The notes under the pieces were generated by a model. That model did not search any database, was not told where the DNA came from, and saw only the letters and a list, made by a program, of their open reading frames with translations. This document shows, in pieces, positions 1 through 8,338 of a stretch of DNA of 64,000 nucleotides. Numbering within the stretch: position 1 is the stretch's first letter; each line of letters opens with the position of its first letter. Source of the stretch: Sphaerospermopsis torques-reginae ITEP-024 (lineage in GTDB: Bacteria; Cyanobacteriota; Cyanobacteriia; Cyanobacteriales; Nostocaceae). The DNA lies in assembly GCF_019598945.1 (NCBI RefSeq), contig NZ_CP080598.1:2232001-2296000 (forward strand), given 5' to 3'. The translations under genes and the position numbers were made by a program.

Positions 1-30
1 TCACTTCAGACATCACAGACTGAACGCGCC

Positions 31-306
31 ATGAAAGTAGAAACTATTCGCACGACGTTAACGATCCCGAAAGAATTGTTAGAAGCGACTGATAAAGCTG
101 TGTTAGAGGGGAAAGCCAAAAGTAGGAATGAGTTTGTGGTGCAAGCTTTGAAGCGGGAACTAGCAGCACAAAGACGAGCCGAAATAGATGCCGCTTTAGC
201 GGAAATGACGAGAGATCCAGATTATCAAGCGGAAGTTTTAAGAATGGAGGCGGAATTTGCTACGGCTCAATGGGAGGCGTTGCAGCTAGGGGAATCTCCA
301 CGATGA
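31..306 (+). CDS. Ribbon-helix-helix antitoxin, MazE-like
   Basis: This 91-residue protein is probably the antitoxin of a type II toxin-antitoxin pair. It would bind the operator DNA and neutralise the toxin encoded next. The N-terminus alternates as a short beta strand (TIRTTLTIP) followed by two helices ending near KSRNEFVVQALKREL, which is the ribbon-helix-helix pattern. The charged C-terminal half (about residues 48-91) is the usual toxin-binding tail. Its TGA stop overlaps the ATG of the toxin (ATGA), so the two are translationally coupled. The family is inferred from pattern and context. Confidence 0.8.
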   Translation: MKVETIRTTLTIPKELLEATDKAVLEGKAKSRNEFVVQALKRELAAQRRAEIDAALAEMTRDPDYQAEVLRMEAEFATAQWEALQLGESPR

Positions 307-671
307 GAAGGGGTGAAGTGTACGATGCGCGTCTAGAAATGACTGAAGGTTCAGAACAAGGAGGAACTCGCCCCGTAATTATTGTCAGTCGTGACGTAAT
401 TAATTTATCTAGCCCAGTTGTTTTGGCAGTACCTTGCACGACTTATCAAACCGGCAAGCGGGTTTACCCCACTCAAGTTTTAATTTTAGCACCAGATGGC
501 GGACTCAGAAAAGACTCGATCGCAATGGCAGATCAGGTGCGGGTATTATCTAAAACGCGCTTTTTGCGATTACGAGGTGTACTTTCTGACGCAGTAATGG
601 CACATCTAGCACAGGCTTTATTAATCGCTTTGGATCTACCAGGGGAAGTAGATATAGCAGGTGACAGGTGA
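303..671 (+). CDS. MazF/PemK-family toxin (endoribonuclease)
   Basis: A 122-residue MazF/PemK-type toxin, predicted to be a sequence-specific mRNA interferase. The start MRRGEVYDARL and the segments GGTRPVIIVSRDVIN and AVPCTTYQ match the conserved core of the family (RG-D near the N-terminus, RP-hydrophobic-VS strand). I chose the ATG at 303, overlapping the antitoxin stop, rather than an in-frame ATG at 270 that would overlap the antitoxin far more. The last codons and the stop lie in an array of GGTGACA heptamers, so the C-terminal tail (AGDR) is repeat-derived. Confidence 0.85.
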   Translation: MRRGEVYDARLEMTEGSEQGGTRPVIIVSRDVINLSSPVVLAVPCTTYQTGKRVYPTQVLILAPDGGLRKDSIAMADQVRVLSKTRFLRLRGVLSDAVMAHLAQALLIALDLPGEVDIAGDR

Positions 672-688
672 CAGGTGACAGGTGACAG
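659..688. repeat. GGTGACA heptamer array (STRR)
   Basis: About four tandem copies of the heptamer GGTGACA. The same heptamer, or its complement TGTCACC, recurs near 8309-8338, 10912-10941, 16558-16594, 19057-19086 and 56761-56807. These short tandemly repeated repetitive sequences are characteristic of heterocystous cyanobacteria. This copy supplies the end of the MazF-like reading frame. Confidence 0.9.
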
Positions 689-709
689 CAAGAAGGGAAT
701 AGGGAAGAA

Positions 710-766
710 GATTTTAGATTGGAATTGACAAAAACAATCCAAAATCCAAAATCCAAAATCCAAAAT
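710..766 (-). repeat. Composite heptamer foldback element, copy A
   Basis: One arm is built of ATTTTAG units, then a core reading TTGACAAAAACAATCC, then tandem AAAATCC units. It is the reverse complement of copies at 52323-52406 and 53771-53846 and parallels 19161-19225. The two arms can pair with each other if G-U pairs are allowed, giving a long foldback when transcribed. Confidence 0.75.
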
Positions 767-864
767 AAAAAAGTCCAGTCTCCTGTTGTCATAAAATATG
801 TGGAGACACGAATTTAATCATGTCCCCACATAAAGCTTTGTATGTGTTTGTATGGGCTGTAAAA

Positions 865-1026
865 TCAGCGCCGTTTGGCAGTGCTGCGTTTAAGTTCACG
901 GGTTTCGTCTTCTCGACGACGGCGATCGCGCCAATCTGCCAAGGTTAAATAAACTACACCACCTGTAACTCCTACTAGCAGCACTAGGGCAACTATAGCC
1001 AAAATACTCAGTAATGGACTTTCCAC
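865..1026 (-). CDS. Small single-pass membrane protein downstream of petN
   Basis: A 53-residue protein read from a GTG start. It has a hydrophobic N-terminal half (LLSILAIVALVLLVGVTGG) forming one membrane span and a strongly basic, arginine-rich cytoplasmic tail (WRDRRRREDE). The ribosome-binding site AGAGG lies 6 bases before the GTG and overlaps the petN stop codon, which strongly supports the start and implies coupled translation. An in-frame TAG lies further upstream, so no longer start exists. I do not recognise a named family. Co-expression with petN suggests a thylakoid protein, but that is inference. Confidence 0.7.
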   Translation of the reverse strand: MESPLLSILAIVALVLLVGVTGGVVYLTLADWRDRRRREDETRELKRSTAKRR

Positions 1027-1033
1027 GATGCCT

Positions 1034-1120
1034 CTAGAGTCCGTTGCGTCCCCAGACTACCATAGAAATCGACCAAGTGAACACAACCAAAAGTGATACC
1101 CAACCTAGTGTCAAAATCAT
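1034..1120 (-). CDS. petN: Cytochrome b6f complex subunit PetN
   Basis: A 28-residue single-span protein. It reads [11 protein letters not shown] at the start and ends [13 protein letters not shown], which matches the PetN (subunit VIII) signature almost exactly; most family members have 29 residues. PetN is a small subunit needed for stability of the cytochrome b6f complex in the thylakoid membrane, which passes electrons from plastoquinol to plastocyanin or cytochrome c6. It is transcribed away from the membrane-protein gene at 1156, and a second small membrane gene follows after 7 bases. Confidence 0.93.
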   Translation of the reverse strand: MILTLGWVSLLVVFTWSISMVVWGRNGL

Positions 1121-1155
1121 AGTTCTACTTTTCAAATAATTGCAAAAGGTTTCTA

Positions 1156-1734
1156 ATGTTTATCATACCGGGAAAAGGCGGTAGATTGTTCATTGGTGTT
1201 TACAGAAGGCTGGCCAGGTTTATGGAACTCATGCAAGAAAGGTTAGAATCTGTCAAAGCAGGTGTCATTGGTAGTTTATCCGTTGGTTCTGCTTTCTTAG
1301 TCACGACAGTTGTTAATGGGTTGTTGCTAAAGCAGTATTTTCCTATACTGAATATTAATCAAGGTTCGTCAATTGATTTACAAATAATTAATTTACAAAT
1401 TTCACAAATATCACAAATAATTAATTCACAAATTAATTTACAATTTATACTTAGTGCTGTAATTGCAGGTTTTTCCGGTTTTCTATTTGGTGTCACCTAT
1501 CGCTATATCATCAGAGTAGATAAAAATAGTCACCTCAAATCTGGTGCGGTATTTGCTTTTGGTTTAGTACGCGGATTAACTCAAATAGAATTTGGTTGGA
1601 GTTTTAATAATGCAATTTTGCCTTTTTTAATTTTAGCCGCAGAGAGTATTTTCTGGTTTGCCTTAGCAGTTACTTTTCTCGATCTTGCTATTTCTCTAAC
1701 TTGGTTAAAACCATTTATAGGAAATAGGGAATAG
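1156..1734 (+). CDS. Conserved cyanobacterial membrane protein
   Basis: A 192-residue integral membrane protein of unknown function, divergent from petN. I see about four hydrophobic segments (residues 38-60, 95-112, 130-147 and 158-185) and a well-ordered core reading [19 protein letters not shown] followed by [12 protein letters not shown]. An alternative start is the ATG at 1222 ([14 protein letters not shown]), preceding the first span. Residues about 72-98 are unusual: a Q/I/N/S-rich stretch ([13 protein letters not shown]) encoded by near-repetitive CACAAAT/AATTAAT DNA at 1378-1445, which looks like a short-repeat expansion inside the gene. Confidence 0.75.
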   Translation: MFIIPGKGGRLFIGVYRRLARFMELMQERLESVKAGVIGSLSVGSAFLVTTVVNGLLLKQYFPILNINQGSSIDLQIINLQISQISQIINSQINLQFILSAVIAGFSGFLFGVTYRYIIRVDKNSHLKSGAVFAFGLVRGLTQIEFGWSFNNAILPFLILAAESIFWFALAVTFLDLAISLTWLKPFIGNRE

Positions 1735-1783
1735 TTAAATAATTTCTTCCCAATCACCAATCAACAATCACCAATCAAATTAA

Positions 1784-3028
1784 TTATTTTACATCTGTCA
1801 CCCGCCAACTTAATTTGAGGTTAACCCAGAAATTCCAAATTGTTGCTACTGCGATCGCAATCAAGTTAGCAATATACTGATTACGAATCAAGAAATTATA
1901 AACAATATTCAAAACCAAAACATTAATTACCAATCCTGCTAAACAAACCACATTAAATTTGAAAAACCTCTTAATGCGTTGTTTCCATCCTTTTTGCTGC
2001 ATGGAAACATCTGCAAATGTCCAAGCATCATTCCACAAAAAATTATTGAAAATGGCAACTTCGCCGGCAATAATTTTACTGCGAGTTAAAGGTAAAGCCA
2101 AAGTAGAAGCATCACTGAGTAAATAAAGCACTGCCATATCTACAAACACCCCACTCAAACCCACTAAACCAAAGCGGATAAATTTGCCAATGGGGAAATC
2201 TATTCTGCGACTAATTTTACCTAACCTGCCAGTAGATACCCGTAAACGAATTAAATGTTGAATATACTCTATATACTGCTTCCACGTTACCTTGCTTTCT
2301 CCTTCTGTGCGTTCGCGGAAGACATAACCAACTTCAGCAATTTCTCTAACGTTACCTCTACCAATCACCTCTAAAAGAATTTTATACCCCACAGGATTCA
2401 TAGTAGCACCAGCGATCGCACTCCGACGCACCATAAAATAACCACTCATCGGATCAGTAACTCTGCCTAAAACACCTGGTAAAATAATCAACCCTAAAAC
2501 CTGCGCCCCACGAGATAAAAACCGCCGCACCACACTCCAACTACTGACACCACCACCGTCTACATGACGACTAGCTAAAGCTAAATCTGCACCTGCTTCT
2601 ATCTTCTCCAACAATTGTAATAATACTTCTGGGGGGTGTTGTAAATCACCATCAATCACACCCAAAACGCGACCTGTAGCAGCTTGCCAACCTCGAATCA
2701 CCGCCGAAGAAAGTCCTCGTTCTTCTTGTCTTCGCATCACCCGTAATTGCGGATAATCAGGTATCAAAGATTGCGCTACTTGCCAAGTCAAATCCTGGCT
2801 ATCATCATCAACTACAATTAATTCATAATTATTAGGTATCGCTGCATCTAGTAAACCAGTGAGGATATTAACAATATTCTCGATATTATCACGCTCTTTG
2901 TAAGTAGGAATTACCAGAGATAGGAGAATATCATTGTTTCTAGCTACAACATCACTAGGTGGAGATTCTGCAATCTGTAATGGACCAGTGGGAACGTTTA
3001 ATAGGGCATTAGAGGCATCGAAGTCCAT
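1784..3028 (-). CDS. Family 2 glycosyltransferase fused to GtrA domain
   Basis: A 414-residue fusion. Residues about 35-260 form a dolichyl-phosphate-mannose-synthase-like GT2 domain: LSLVIPTYKERDNI start, VVDDDSQD nucleotide-binding acidic cluster, DGDLQHPPE carrying the DxD metal motif, and DPMSGYFMVRR. Residues about 280-410 form a GtrA-like domain with four membrane spans. Such proteins are thought to make polyprenyl-phosphate-linked sugar and may help flip or anchor it for glycan decoration at the cell envelope. The gene is monocistronic and faces the gene at 1156 tail to tail. Donor sugar and acceptor cannot be told from sequence. Confidence 0.88.
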   Translation of the reverse strand: MDFDASNALLNVPTGPLQIAESPPSDVVARNNDILLSLVIPTYKERDNIENIVNILTGLLDAAIPNNYELIVVDDDSQDLTWQVAQSLIPDYPQLRVMRRQEERGLSSAVIRGWQAATGRVLGVIDGDLQHPPEVLLQLLEKIEAGADLALASRHVDGGGVSSWSVVRRFLSRGAQVLGLIILPGVLGRVTDPMSGYFMVRRSAIAGATMNPVGYKILLEVIGRGNVREIAEVGYVFRERTEGESKVTWKQYIEYIQHLIRLRVSTGRLGKISRRIDFPIGKFIRFGLVGLSGVFVDMAVLYLLSDASTLALPLTRSKIIAGEVAIFNNFLWNDAWTFADVSMQQKGWKQRIKRFFKFNVVCLAGLVINVLVLNIVYNFLIRNQYIANLIAIAVATIWNFWVNLKLSWRVTDVK

Positions 3029-3172
3029 AAATTAAAATTTCAAATATTTTATTCTAAAAAATTAATTATGTTATTTATTTTATTGGCAAAAACTATAGGA
3101 ATCCGGGTTGATATCTGAAATTATTTATTTAGGTAGACAAAAGGTACTCATGCACAATAAAATAGAGGTTTG

Positions 3173-3368
3173 GAGGATGTTTAAAAAGTCTAACTTGGGT
3201 GATGAGAAATTACATCTACACTGCCAAAGTTGCCTATACAGGTTTGAAACCCCAATTTTTCCTTAGTCCACTTTCCTTAGTCCACTGGTGAATTTTGTTT
3301 GTGTGGTAGCGATTTATATTCGCCTAGAGCGTAGCGTGGCGTTAGCCATCAACTTTTTAGAAAACCTC
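3173..3368. repeat. Putative MITE with GAGG...AAAAAGT ends
   Basis: The 439-base gap between the glycosyltransferase and cofH holds an element of about 196 bp with imperfect inverted ends: GAGGATGTTTAAAAAGTC on the left, and the complement of GAGGTTTTCTAAAAAGTT on the right. Similar ends (GAGG-TGTTT-AAAAGT) bound the element at 32586-32978. Inside lies another dispersed repeat, GCGTAGCGTGGCGTTAGCC (about 3330-3348), seen in variant form near 45355 and 56708. No coding capacity. Confidence 0.5.
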
Positions 3369-3467
3369 TTAAAAACGAATTTAACATATATTTAACATAT
3401 AGCCAAAGCATTAAAATAGTAAGTTGGCTTTTAATTCATTCATACATTAATAAAATTTTTACTAGCT

Positions 3468-4610
3468 GTGACTAATATAACATTAGATACGATTCTTGAG
3501 CGTTCCTTACTTGGGTTTAATATATCACCATCTGAAGCAGTAGTTTTATTAAAACAAACTGACCCGGAAACTGTAAATATTATTCGGGAAACAGCAGACA
3601 AACTGCGACAAAAACAAGCTGGTGAGACTGTAACTTACGTAATCAACCGTAATATTAATTTTACTAACATTTGTGAACAACATTGTAGTTTTTGTGCATT
3701 CCGCCGAGATGATGGTGATACGGATGCTTACTGGTTAGATTGGGCGCAGATTTTGGAAAAATCTACAGATGCTGTAAGTAGAGGAGCGACAGAAATCTGT
3801 ATGCAAGGGGGATTAAACCCACAAGCGCAAATTAACGGTAAATCCTTACCTTATTACATTAAATTGGTAGAAACCATTAAACAAGAGTTTCCCCAGCTAC
3901 ATTTACACGCCTTTTCGCCCCAGGAAATACAGTTTATTGCTAGAGTTGACGAAATTTCCTACACTGAGGTAATTGAAGCTTTGCGGGATGCGGGTTTGGG
4001 TTCGATGCCAGGAACAGCAGCCGAGGTGTTAGATAATGAAGTGAGAAAAGTATTATGTCCTGAAAAGATTGATACTGAGACTTGGTTAGAAATTGTCAGT
4101 ACAGCACACAAATTAGGTGTACCAACTACGAGTACCATGTTATCGGGGCATATTGAAACACCGGAACAGCAAATAGGACATTTAGAAAAATTGCGATCGC
4201 TGCAACAAACAGCCTTAGAAAAAGGATACCCAGCCAAAATTACAGAATTTATTATCTTACCCTTTGTGGGTCAAGAAGCACCTAAATCCTTACGTCGTCG
4301 AGTAGGAAGAGATCAACCAGTATTAGCAGATGCGCTGTTACTAACTGCGGTAGCGCGGATATTCTTAGGAAACTGCATACCTAACCATCAACCGAGTTGG
4401 GTAAAATTAGGGTTAGCTGGTGCAACAGAAGCCTTAACTTGGGGTTGTAATGATATTGGCGGTACTTTGATGGAAGAACACATTACCACAATGGCCGGGG
4501 CTATCGGTGGTACGTGCATGGAAGTAGAAACCCTGCAAAATGCGATCGCCTCCCTCAACAGACCTTACCAGCAAAGAAATACTTTGTATGAGGTGATGGG
4601 TAATAGGTAA
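3468..4610 (+). CDS. cofH: FO synthase subunit 2 (radical SAM)
   Basis: CofH-type radical SAM enzyme of 380 residues. With CofG it makes FO (7,8-didemethyl-8-hydroxy-5-deazariboflavin) from tyrosine and a ribitylaminouracil. The iron-sulfur motif CEQHCSFC (C-x3-C-x2-C) is at about residues 69-76, followed by [13 protein letters not shown] and the HAFSPQEI segment typical of CofH/MqnC proteins. The start is a GTG, as no ATG fits. In cyanobacteria FO is used mainly as an antenna chromophore of photolyase. No cofG is present in the window. The stop falls inside a GGGTAAT heptamer array. Confidence 0.9.
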   Translation: MTNITLDTILERSLLGFNISPSEAVVLLKQTDPETVNIIRETADKLRQKQAGETVTYVINRNINFTNICEQHCSFCAFRRDDGDTDAYWLDWAQILEKSTDAVSRGATEICMQGGLNPQAQINGKSLPYYIKLVETIKQEFPQLHLHAFSPQEIQFIARVDEISYTEVIEALRDAGLGSMPGTAAEVLDNEVRKVLCPEKIDTETWLEIVSTAHKLGVPTTSTMLSGHIETPEQQIGHLEKLRSLQQTALEKGYPAKITEFIILPFVGQEAPKSLRRRVGRDQPVLADALLLTAVARIFLGNCIPNHQPSWVKLGLAGATEALTWGCNDIGGTLMEEHITTMAGAIGGTCMEVETLQNAIASLNRPYQQRNTLYEVMGNR

Positions 4611-4714
4611 TGGGTAATGGGTAATGGGTAATGGGTAATAGAGTTATAGAGTTATTAACCTCCACTATTCCCTATTCCCTATTCCCTATTCCCTATTCCC
4701 TATTCCCTGTTCCC
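4601..4714. repeat. Two adjacent heptamer arrays (GGGTAAT and ATTCCCT)
   Basis: About five units of GGGTAAT (roughly 4601-4640) are followed by about seven units of ATTCCCT (roughly 4664-4714), filling the cofH-psb27 gap. The first array provides the last codons and the stop of cofH. The GGGTAAT type is also present at 53713-53765. Confidence 0.85.
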
Positions 4715-4748
4715 TGATACGATGGACTGTGATTTACGTATTTAATTA

Positions 4749-5153
4749 ATGGATATGAAGCATTATTGGTCGCGTCTGCTGGCACTACTTTTAGTAGTCA
4801 CCATCGGTTTAATGGGTTGTTCTGGCAGTCCAGACGGCTTAACCGGAGATTATCGTCAAGACACTTTGTCCGTAGTCAAAGTCTTAAAACAAGCCGTAGA
4901 AGTATCACCGGATGATCCTAATAAAGCAGCAATACAAGCAGAAGCACGTCAAAAAATCAATGACTTTTCTGCACGTTATCAAAGATCCAATGCCGTTTCT
5001 GGCTTGAGTTCCTTTACAACCATGCGAACCGCCCTGAACGCTTTAGCTGGACATTACAGTTCTTACCCTAACCGTCCCATACCTGAAAAGTTGAAAAATC
5101 GCCTAGAAAAAGAATTTGCTCGTGTTGAAGCAGTGGTTAACCGTGGTGGTTAA
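4749..5153 (+). CDS. psb27: Photosystem II assembly lipoprotein Psb27
   Basis: Psb27, 134 residues, a lumenal lipoprotein that binds CP43-containing photosystem II assembly intermediates and is involved in manganese-cluster assembly and repair. The N-terminal signal ends in the lipobox LMGC near residue 24, after which the conserved four-helix-bundle sequence follows (LTGDYRQDTLSVV, ending RLEKEFARVEAVV). The start may equally be the second ATG at 4755 (MKHYW). A rho-independent terminator follows at 5194-5213. Confidence 0.93.
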   Translation: MDMKHYWSRLLALLLVVTIGLMGCSGSPDGLTGDYRQDTLSVVKVLKQAVEVSPDDPNKAAIQAEARQKINDFSARYQRSNAVSGLSSFTTMRTALNALAGHYSSYPNRPIPEKLKNRLEKEFARVEAVVNRGG

Positions 5154-5193
5154 TTATTAGGGAAAAGTTGATAATTTTCAAAGATTCTTAATA

Positions 5194-5213
5194 GCAGGCT
5201 TGGCCTGCTTTTT
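5194..5213 (+). terminator. Rho-independent terminator of psb27
   Basis: A perfect 6-bp stem (GCAGGC / GCCTGC) with a 3-base loop TTG is followed directly by five T residues, 40 bases after the psb27 stop. Confidence 0.8.
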
Positions 5214-5470
5214 ATCAATTGAAAATTGAAAATTGAAAATTGACAATTGTTTCATTAAAGGCTTCCGCCGTGAGCGTCAGTGGTCACTGAGATTGCGGTC
5301 ACTTAGCTTGCCGAAGTGTCGAAGTGCCGAACGGTTTAAAACCTCCCTTTCAAGGGGAAAAATAAAAAATCCGCTTTTTTCAATCCTCTCCCTTCAAGGG
5401 AGAGGTAATTGTCAATTGTCAATTATTGAATCAAAGATTTCTCTAGATTCATGAATATTTCTCCTGACTC
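5214..5470. repeat. Repeat-rich intergenic segment
   Basis: Between psb27 and the next gene lie tandem AATTGAAA units (5218-5248), dispersed cyanobacterial repeat sequence (GCGTCAGTGGTCACTGAG, around 5275-5292), CCCTTTCAAGGGG-type palindromes, and AATTGTC repeats. A 73-codon open frame covers the segment, but its translation is just repeats, so I do not call it a gene. Confidence 0.6.
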
Positions 5471-5557
5471 CTGACTCCTTAAATAAATTTTTCCTGTTGT
5501 CATATATTAATTAAGAAATTTAGCAAAAGATAGATCAATTAAGGTTAATTAAGCAAT

Positions 5558-7057
5558 ATGTACAAACTTCCTTTCAACTTTTCCACACCAAGATTATTGC
5601 GTCGCAGTCTGTTTGCTGTTTTGTTTAGCAGTAGTATGTTAATTCCTAACTTTAGCACTCAGCCAGCAGCAGCGCAGGTAATGGAGTTTTGTCAACTATC
5701 ACCAAAAGCAGTGAAAGAGAAAGAAGAACTACGTTTATCAGCCCTTAAAGGCAATAGAGACGCACAAAGTCGTTATCAAAAAATCCTCAAAGAACACGCA
5801 GAAGAATTACAAAATTGTCGCCGTCAAAATTGGCCACAAACTCAAGCTATCTGGTTACGTTTGTATCCCTGTGACTCTCAGCCAGGAGCAATTGATCAGA
5901 TAATGGATCATATAGTCAATAGTGGCTATAACCAAGTTTATTTAGAAGCATTTTATGATGGTCAGGTATTGTTACCAGCAGCAACTAATCCCACAGTTTG
6001 GCCTGCTGTAGTTCGTACTCCGGGAAAAGAAAAAGTTGATTTATTAGCAGAAGGAATTAAAAAAGGACAAGCAAGAGGTTTAAAAGTTTATGCTTGGATG
6101 TTTACAATTAATTTTGGCTATACTTATGGTCAAATTGAGAATAGAAAAGATGCGATCGCCCGTAATGGAAAAGGTCAAAATAGTATAGAAGTTGTAGATA
6201 ACCGTTCCCAAGTATTTGTAGACCCCTACAACACCCAAGCAAAAACCGATTATTATCGCATGGTACAAGAAATAATGCGTCGTCGTCCTGATGGCTTATT
6301 ATTAGACTATGTACGCTATCCCCGACAAGCAGGAAGTGATTCCATAGCTACAAAAGTATCTGATTTATGGTTATTTACTCCCGCAACTCAAGAAGCTTTA
6401 TTGCGTCGTGCCAAAAATAATAAAGGACTAGAATTAATTCGCAGGTTTTTAAGTAAAGGATACATCACAGCAGGAGATATAGGAGAAGTTGATCAACTTT
6501 ATCCCCAAGAAGATGAACCAATGTGGGAAGGTCGTATTCCTCCAGTTGCAGACAAATCATTACTCACAGCAAACGATAAACAACCAATTTTGCAATCAGA
6601 TTTATGGCTTTTGGCAGTTGCTCACGCCATGCAAGGTATATTAGATTTTGTTGCCTTAGCTAGTTATCCAGCTACACAAAATAATATTCCTGCTGGGGTG
6701 GTATTTTTCCCAGAAGGTAATCAAACTGTAGGTAAAGGATATGATTCCCGTTTGCAACCTTGGGATAAATTTCCTAATACTTTAGAATGGCATCCTATGT
6801 CTTATGCCACTTGTGGAAATGCTAATTGTATCATGGATCAAGTGCAACGAGTTTTAAGTATGGCGCAACCAGGTACAAAAGTCATTCCCGCTTTAGCTGG
6901 TAAATGGGGAGAACCAATAACTGGCCGTCCACCTTTAGAACAACAAATAGCAGCTTTAAGGAGATTTGCACCACAAATAAATGCAGTTAGTCATTTTGCC
7001 TATTCTTGGCAACATCCAGAACTTGATGGACAGCGGAAATTTTGTAAATCTCAGTGA
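5558..7057 (+). CDS. Secreted glycoside-hydrolase-like protein (GHL10 family)
   Basis: A 499-residue protein with an N-terminal signal peptide: basic start, hydrophobic core LFAVLFSSSMLIP, cleavage probably after the alanines of QPAAAQ near residue 40. A helical stretch rich in charged residues (about 45-90) precedes a TIM-barrel-like domain. Its hallmarks are YLEAFYDGQVLLP, GLKVYAWMF and DGLLLDYVRYP, the last being the typical GHL10 motif. The family is related to GH10-like hydrolases and is often called 'family 10 glycosylhydrolase', but the substrate is unknown. Periplasmic or extracellular location is likely. Confidence 0.82.
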   Translation: MYKLPFNFSTPRLLRRSLFAVLFSSSMLIPNFSTQPAAAQVMEFCQLSPKAVKEKEELRLSALKGNRDAQSRYQKILKEHAEELQNCRRQNWPQTQAIWLRLYPCDSQPGAIDQIMDHIVNSGYNQVYLEAFYDGQVLLPAATNPTVWPAVVRTPGKEKVDLLAEGIKKGQARGLKVYAWMFTINFGYTYGQIENRKDAIARNGKGQNSIEVVDNRSQVFVDPYNTQAKTDYYRMVQEIMRRRPDGLLLDYVRYPRQAGSDSIATKVSDLWLFTPATQEALLRRAKNNKGLELIRRFLSKGYITAGDIGEVDQLYPQEDEPMWEGRIPPVADKSLLTANDKQPILQSDLWLLAVAHAMQGILDFVALASYPATQNNIPAGVVFFPEGNQTVGKGYDSRLQPWDKFPNTLEWHPMSYATCGNANCIMDQVQRVLSMAQPGTKVIPALAGKWGEPITGRPPLEQQIAALRRFAPQINAVSHFAYSWQHPELDGQRKFCKSQ

Positions 7058-7223
7058 TATTGCGTCTATTTGAATATAAATTAATCATAGGTTGGGTTAA
7101 ATTTAATATATCCCAACTAATAAATTTTTTGTAGCAACCTACAGTGATAAGTTTTTTTTATACAAAAATCGTTAATATTTGGTTGAAATATAATTTTTTA
7201 TATTTATAATCAGTATTATTCCC

Positions 7224-7388
7224 ATGCGAAAAACTATACAGGTTCAAATAATGCCAAATAATGACAAAATAGGCACTAAATACCAAATTATCAAAAAAAT
7301 TGGTGGAGGCGGGACAGCCACAGTTTTTCTGGCCAAAGATATAAATACAGGTATTCAATACGCTATTAAGACTTATCAAGAATTATGA
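7224..7388 (+). pseudogene. N-terminal fragment of a Ser/Thr protein kinase
   Basis: A 54-codon open frame that begins like a bacterial Hanks-type kinase: YQIIKKIGGGGTATVFLAKD is the glycine-rich loop and YAIKTYQEL holds the beta-3 lysine. It stops at TGA 7386-7388, before any catalytic loop. A kinase of this sort normally needs about 260 residues, so this is a truncated remnant. The DNA after the stop belongs to the oppositely oriented toxin gene, so deletion or insertion probably removed the rest. Confidence 0.7.
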
Positions 7389-7398
7389 GATTAATTTA

Positions 7399-7815
7399 CT
7401 AAATTTGATATTCGTCCAAAAAATCTTTTGCTGTCCTAATTTCAATTCCTTGATATTCTACCAAAACAAGCAAATCTTGATCACCTGTAATAATCATATC
7501 AGCTTCAGCAGCAATAGCAGTAGCTAAAATAATATTATCATCTACATCTCTAAGTTCAGGAACATTTAATTCCTCAATAGAATAAACAATCACTGACTCT
7601 CGAATCAGATTAATAATTGTAGCAACTGTTAAATTTAATGCCTGTAATTTTGATGCAATTTTTCTTTTATTAAATGTACATTCTAATTCATCTAACAATT
7701 CTGGAGACATAGCAATTGTTAGTTTGTTTTGTTCACGGAGAAGTAAAATCTGATCAGGAAGACCACCCCAAATAATCGCAGATACCCAAATATTCGTATC
7801 TAAAACTACCTTCAT
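7399..7815 (-). CDS. PIN-domain toxin (VapC-like ribonuclease)
   Basis: A 138-residue PIN-domain protein, the expected toxin of a type II pair. The acidic residues of the PIN active site are visible: VVLDTNIWVSA (Asp6), LLDELE in the middle, and LRDVDDNIILATAIAAEAD with ITGDQDLL towards the C-terminus. It fits the 'putative toxin-antitoxin toxin component, PIN family' group. The start codon overlaps the antitoxin stop by one base (TAATG). Predicted to cleave RNA when not held by the antitoxin. Confidence 0.85.
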   Translation of the reverse strand: MKVVLDTNIWVSAIIWGGLPDQILLLREQNKLTIAMSPELLDELECTFNKRKIASKLQALNLTVATIINLIRESVIVYSIEELNVPELRDVDDNIILATAIAAEADMIITGDQDLLVLVEYQGIEIRTAKDFLDEYQI

Positions 7816-8069
7816 TATTGATTATTTCCCCTGCGAACTTCTCGCACAACTTCACAAATTTCTTCTGTTGTCAAAGGATGAGGATCATTTACTGCTTCTC
7901 TTCTCTTCCTTAATTCCTGCCAATCTATTTTAGGAGCTTTTTTAAAGAAAATACCATCTTCTGTGATGCTAACTGCATATTTTTCACCATTAACAAATTG
8001 TTCTCTAATTTCTGGAGGAAGTTCTAAATTTCCTTCTGGTGTGAAAGTAATAGTAATTGTTTTTTCCAT
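7815..8069 (-). CDS. AbrB/SpoVT-like antitoxin
   Basis: An 84-residue protein upstream of and overlapping the PIN toxin. The N-terminus (ITITFTPEGNLELPPEIREQF) has the swapped-hairpin AbrB/MazE pattern in which a beta strand is followed by a conserved 'G-x-x-x-lP' turn. The C-terminal part (WQELRKRREAVNDPHPLTTEEICEVVREVRRG, read in pieces) is helical and charged, suited to toxin binding. It is the likely antitoxin and autoregulator of the pair. Confidence 0.75.
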   Translation of the reverse strand: MEKTITITFTPEGNLELPPEIREQFVNGEKYAVSITEDGIFFKKAPKIDWQELRKRREAVNDPHPLTTEEICEVVREVRRGNNQ

Positions 8070-8197
8070 AGTTACCTCATTACAGCAGTAGTCAGGAGTC
8101 AGGAGTAAAAGTGAGGTTAATTGAACTGACTTTATTTTACAGGACTCACAGAAAATCTCTCTAGTGCGTAATTCCTAATTTAGATGATTTGAAAATT

Positions 8198-8260
8198 TAG
8201 GGGTAATCTCCCTCCGGTTGCTTTCATTCACAGAAAACAATCACAGGGAAATTACCCCTA
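8198..8260. repeat. Inverted repeat / potential hairpin
   Basis: Arms TAGGGGTAATCTCCCT and AGGGAAATTACCCCTA flank about 30 bases in the gap between the antitoxin start and the ho1 end. TAGGGGTAATT-type arms recur at 35891-35918. It may be a small non-autonomous element or a terminator for ho1. Confidence 0.55.
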
Positions 8261-8338
8261 ATTCGACAGTCGTTAATATAGCTGTGACAATAAAAAGTTT
8301 CTTATACTGTCACCTGTCACCTGTCACCTGTCACCTCA

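Noticed and set aside
659-688. Tandem repeats as a possible CRISPR array
   Set aside because: The units are 7 bp with no spacers; they are STRRs. No array with regular spacers exists in the window.
533-792. Minus-strand frames over the MazF end and repeats
   Set aside because: They are antisense to the toxin and to heptamer arrays; phenylalanine/tryptophan-rich low-complexity products.
5233-5454. 73-codon open frame after psb27
   Set aside because: Its translation is made of AATTGAA units and dispersed repeats, with no ribosome-binding site.
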